Notes under the pieces: generated by a model | Told to the model about the DNA's origin: nothing | The model's input: the letters and a program-made list of their open reading frames with translations, nothing else | Database searches by the model: none | In this document: piece by piece, positions 45,089 to 46,958 of the stretch | How the letters are laid out: every line of letters begins with the position of its first letter | Numbering within the stretch: the stretch's first letter is position 1 | Made by a program: the position numbers and the translations under genes | DNA from: Anaeromonas gelatinilytica | GTDB taxonomy: Bacteria; Bacillota; Clostridia; Tissierellales; SIT17 | Assembly (NCBI RefSeq): GCF_016820635.1 | Contig: NZ_WSFU01000099.1 | Span: 1-46,958, forward strand | DNA length: 46,958 bases | Direction: 5' to 3'

Positions 45089-45436
45089 TTATAGCTGCAC
45101 TACCGCCATAAGCTGTTTAAGTACCTCTGAAACCCGGTTCCATAACTCGGTATAATCTTTTTGCAGGGCAGCAATTTCGGACGGATAAACGCCGTAGGTA
45201 TTGGCGTGAATCGCAACCTGATTCAGATTGTTGGCACATCTGCGTTGCAGGGAAACCAACTCCCGAACAGGAGCAAGGTCAACATTCAACACATAACCAT
45301 TGAGTGCCATTTTGCGAATATACGCACTTAAATTCTGCGTTCCAGCCTGTGCCATACGTTCCCCAATGGCGGCGTATTCTTCATCACTCACCCAAACATA
45401 AAGAGGAACGCCCCGCCTGCGTTTGGAGCGGCTCAC
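45089..45436 (-). CDS. mobC: MobC-like relaxosome accessory protein
   Basis: A 115-residue DNA-binding protein. It starts with a basic SRSKRRRG stretch and a ribbon-helix-helix-like region (VPLYVWVSDEEYAAIGERM, then GTQNLSAYIRKMAL), followed by the MobC helix segment RRCANNLNQVAIHANTYG (residues about 66-83). MobC proteins bind oriT and help the relaxase. Its start overlaps the upstream gene by four bases. The relaxase gene is separated from it by the AAA cargo, which seems to have split an ancestral mob operon. Confidence 0.88.
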   Translation of the reverse strand: MSRSKRRRGVPLYVWVSDEEYAAIGERMAQAGTQNLSAYIRKMALNGYVLNVDLAPVRELVSLQRRCANNLNQVAIHANTYGVYPSEIAALQKDYTELWNRVSEVLKQLMAVVQL

Positions 45437-45615
45437 CGTTCCTCCCGTTCCCGGCTCCTGCGCTTTGCCGGCGGCTCCTTTACCCGGTCTTTCGGCCTTT
45501 CCTCCGGCATAGCCTGCGGAACAGGCAGAGGCGTGTTATTCGGAATCCCATCAATCATGTTGTAATTCTGCTCGGTCGAAAGCTCTGCATTTTTCAAATA
45601 GTTATCCTTTTCCAT
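45433..45615 (-). CDS. Small mobile-element protein (DUF4316-like N-terminus)
   Basis: A 60-residue hydrophilic protein. MEKDNYLKNAELSTEQNYNM resembles the start of DUF4316-type proteins of Tn1549-like elements, but the rest is a short Pro/Arg/Glu-rich tail (RVKEPPAKRRSREREER). It may be a reduced member of that family. AAAGGAGG precedes the ATG. Overlap with mobC (ATGA) shows translational coupling. Confidence 0.6.
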   Translation of the reverse strand: MEKDNYLKNAELSTEQNYNMIDGIPNNTPLPVPQAMPEERPKDRVKEPPAKRRSREREER

Positions 45616-45639
45616 TCTAAAAAACCTCCTTTTTTATGA

Positions 45640-45662
45640 CTTCGGGCCAAGTTGGCCCGAAG
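45640..45662. repeat. 23-bp palindrome, copy 6
   Basis: Perfect arms CTTCGGGCCAA/TTGGCCCGAAG around G. It lies three bases after the stop of the gene at 45666 and just before the ribosome site of the 60-residue gene. Confidence 0.95.
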
Positions 45663-45665
45663 TGA

Positions 45666-46271
45666 TTATCGGTCTTTTTCTGTGCCTTTTTCGGGAGCAG
45701 GACGGGTGACGTTGTCTTGTGCCGCCTGTTTTGCTCCCTCTACCAGCCGGGCGGCAATGGATTTACTTTCTCCCGGTTCCCACATGGGGGCTTTTCTGTC
45801 GGGATTGCCGGGAGTCGCCCGAAGCTCATAGTCGGTCATCTGCTTTTCTGTCAGAGGTGCGTCATATACAAGATAGCCCCATGCCAGAAAACGGCCCTGT
45901 TCCACACTTTCCCGCTTATCAAAGTTCACAAGATACAGTGGGCCGTTCTCCGTTTTGGGGAACGTACCAATGTCCACCGGCCTTTGTGTGGAATAATACT
46001 TGTAAGCTGTTTTTTCGGATACGCCGTAGTCATACTGATATTCGGAAACACGATTCTCATAATCCCTTGTGGCGGCGGCTTTATCGGTGGTATAGTATCC
46101 CCAATAATAATCGCGCCTGCCGCTTGCGTCCTCGGTAAACTGCCATGTGGCAAAGTGCTGTACCGCCTGCGGATTTTCCCCAAGAGCAAAACCCCGGTCA
46201 TTCTCAAAGGCAATGGCCCGTTTGATTTCATGTCCTTTTACGTTATCGCTTATTTTTTCCTCCGTTTTCAT
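45666..46271 (-). CDS. Hypothetical mobile-element protein, uncertain start
   Basis: A 201-residue soluble, Tyr/Arg/Glu-rich protein with no motif I can name; segments such as WGYYTTDKAAATRDYENRVSEY and PLYLVNFDKRESVEQGRFLAWGYL suggest a mixed alpha/beta fold. It probably belongs to the element backbone. The start is a problem: ATG 46271 has no ribosome site, whereas GGAGG lies just downstream, five bases before an ATA codon at 46253 (IleSerAspAsn). The original start may have been ATG at that place, now mutated to ATA. ATG 46313 is a second upstream option. Confidence 0.55.
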   Translation of the reverse strand: MKTEEKISDNVKGHEIKRAIAFENDRGFALGENPQAVQHFATWQFTEDASGRRDYYWGYYTTDKAAATRDYENRVSEYQYDYGVSEKTAYKYYSTQRPVDIGTFPKTENGPLYLVNFDKRESVEQGRFLAWGYLVYDAPLTEKQMTDYELRATPGNPDRKAPMWEPGESKSIAARLVEGAKQAAQDNVTRPAPEKGTEKDR

Positions 46272-46394
46272 ACATGAAAATGTCACGCTGTTACACCCAA
46301 AAAGCGGGGACATGAAGCATAGATACCTTTTCCTTGAAACCGGGGCCGGAAAACCCCGGAAATCAAGGCTTTTTCAAGCAAACTTCGTGACACC

Positions 46395-46771
46395 TTACCC
46401 CTTGTTTTTGCGCCTGTGCCGCTGTTGGCGGCGGCGGTCTGCTTCGCGTTTTCCTTTCCGGCGGCAGGCTTCGGAGCAATAGGTCTGACTGGTGACAGGA
46501 AGATAGGCCGCACCACAGACCGGACAGGTCTTACGGGAAAGCACCGCAGGGTTTCCGGCTAAATCAGCTTCCAGCACTGGGTCAAGCGTAAGCACGCCTT
46601 TTTAAAATACTTGCAGTATGCGCCCGTCCAGTATTTATCCAGCATATAACAGCCGCCGTAATCAAGGGGCAGACAGCCATATTCCGGGTCATAGTTGGCG
46701 CACATACCTGTTACCAGCCTGCGGATTGCGGTGCGTTCCCGGCGGGTCAGTTCCCGGGGTTCGGCACTCAT
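46395..46771 (-). pseudogene. Cysteine-rich VLP-domain protein, frameshifted
   Basis: The N-terminal part (MSAEPRELTRRERTAIRRLV, then GMCANYDPEYGCLPLDYGGC and YCKYFKKA) and the C-terminal part (LDPVLEADLAGNPAVL, CPVCGAAYLPVTSQTYCSEACRRKG) are joined by a one-base loss near 46594-46597, where GCG-GTG is expected but GCGTG is read. The span of 377 bases fits a lost base. As read the first frame ends at 46559 with QCWKLI. The Cys pairs suggest two small metal-binding sites, one a C-terminal zinc ribbon. The start at 46771 lacks a clear ribosome site and lies just after palindrome copy 7; the frame is open further upstream. Confidence 0.8.
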
Positions 46772-46779
46772 AGGTCTGA

Positions 46780-46802
46780 CTTCGGGCCAAGTTGGCCCGA
46801 AG
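46780..46802. repeat. 23-bp palindrome, copy 7
   Basis: Perfect arms CTTCGGGCCAA/TTGGCCCGAAG around G, eight bases upstream of the VLP start codon. It follows a terminator-like leader hairpin in the direction of transcription, exactly as copy 3 does. Confidence 0.95.
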
Positions 46803-46841
46803 TTGCGCAAAGGCTTGTCCCAAAGACCAGCAAATAAAAAG

Positions 46842-46873
46842 ACACCTATCCGAGAAAAGACTCGAACGGTGTC
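46842..46873 (-). terminator. Leader terminator upstream of the VLP gene
   Basis: On the minus strand GACACC pairs with GGTGTC (outer stem) and CGAG with CTCG (inner stem), followed by TTTTTATTTG. Its surroundings match the hairpin at 35838-35870. From about 46895 to the window end the sequence is A/T-rich with no gene, probably flanking chromosome. Confidence 0.65.
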
Positions 46874-46958
46874 GCATGAAAAATGGGCGCAGTAGCCTTC
46901 TAGTGTTGCATTAAAGAAATAATTACAGTTTGACATGGAAAAAATTATATAATGAAAA

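Larger units (their letters stand above)
32583..46900. mobile_element. Integrative mobilizable element (serine recombinase, MobC-relaxase)
   Basis: The left end lies at about 32.58 kb, where the IS200 remnant stops and the recombinase C-terminus begins. The right end is placed at about 46.9 kb, where GC-rich sequence gives way to A/T-rich sequence; it is approximate. Contents are a large serine recombinase, relaxase, MobC, a Cys-rich VLP protein, CD1845-like and other proteins common in Tn1549-type gut Firmicutes elements, but no VirB4, VirD4 or other type IV secretion genes. It would thus depend on a helper. GC content and codon use differ sharply from both flanks. Cargo regions are 36.2-40.6 kb and 42.8-45.0 kb. 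Confidence 0.8.

Noticed and set aside
34373-46802. Repeated GC-rich palindromes as a CRISPR array
   Set aside because: Copies are hundreds to thousands of bases apart with genes between; there are no regular spacers and no cas genes.
32583-46900. Calling the element a full conjugative transposon
   Set aside because: No VirB4, VirD4, VirB6 or other type IV secretion genes are present within the window; only mobilization genes are seen.
46930-46953. Promoter TTGACA...TATAAT at the right edge
   Set aside because: The two boxes are only 12 bases apart, too close for a sigma-A promoter.
1-46958. tRNA or rRNA genes, including a tRNA target for the element
   Set aside because: No cloverleaf-like or rRNA-like sequence was noticed; the element lies at an IS remnant.

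Overview
The window is a piece of a low-GC Firmicutes chromosome, most likely Clostridia. Gene families, strong AGGAGG-type ribosome sites and A/T-rich spacers fit this; I cannot name the genus. A foreign, GC-richer integrated element fills the right third.

Positions 1-17.5 kb form a uronic-acid catabolism island. It carries KduD, KduI and KdgF for unsaturated uronates from pectin- or glycosaminoglycan-type oligosaccharides, UxaC/UxaB/UxaA and UxuB/UxuA for galacturonate and glucuronate, a DlgD-type reductase, a three-gene TRAP importer (DctP/Q/M) and three regulators (two GntR/FCD, one LacI). All routes converge on 2-keto-3-deoxygluconate (KDG) or its direct precursor, but no KDG kinase or KDPG aldolase lies in the window. 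Several promoters with palindromic operators are visible, including a perfect 9-3-9 operator just after the first promoter.

Positions 17.6-24.3 kb hold a ROK fructokinase, then a PTS operon: a PRD-type activator, fructose-family EIIA, EIIB and EIIC as separate proteins, and two different class II ketose-bisphosphate-type aldolases. Positions 24.4-26.4 kb (minus strand) are a membrane protein, a flavodoxin and a TetR regulator with a perfect operator in their shared promoter. Positions 26.6-31.3 kb are a DeoR-controlled operon for a four-carbon sugar acid (DUF1537 kinase, PdxA2 dehydrogenase, GntP permease), followed by a GNAT acetyltransferase.

At about 32.1 kb a dead IS200-type transposase gene is met by the left end of an integrative mobilizable element that runs to about 46.9 kb. 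Backbone genes, all on the minus strand, are a large serine recombinase, a small hypothetical protein, a sigma-like HTH protein, a relaxase, a CD1845-type membrane protein, MobC, two small or hypothetical mobile-element proteins and a Cys-rich VLP protein. No type IV secretion genes are present. Recombinase (in-frame UGA), relaxase (frameshift) and VLP gene (frameshift) each carry one inactivating lesion, so the element looks stranded, unless these are sequencing errors. Cargo is a TetR-controlled ABC-2 exporter with a 46-residue membrane microprotein, a truncated methyltransferase and a low-GC AAA_13/PrrC-RloC-like ATPase that is a candidate single-gene defence system.

The backbone is punctuated by seven copies of a 23-bp GC-rich palindrome in gene gaps, by two copies of a terminator-plus-palindrome leader, and by two copies of a promoter with an identical 16-bp box over the -35 region. 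These repeats are the least explained structure in the window.
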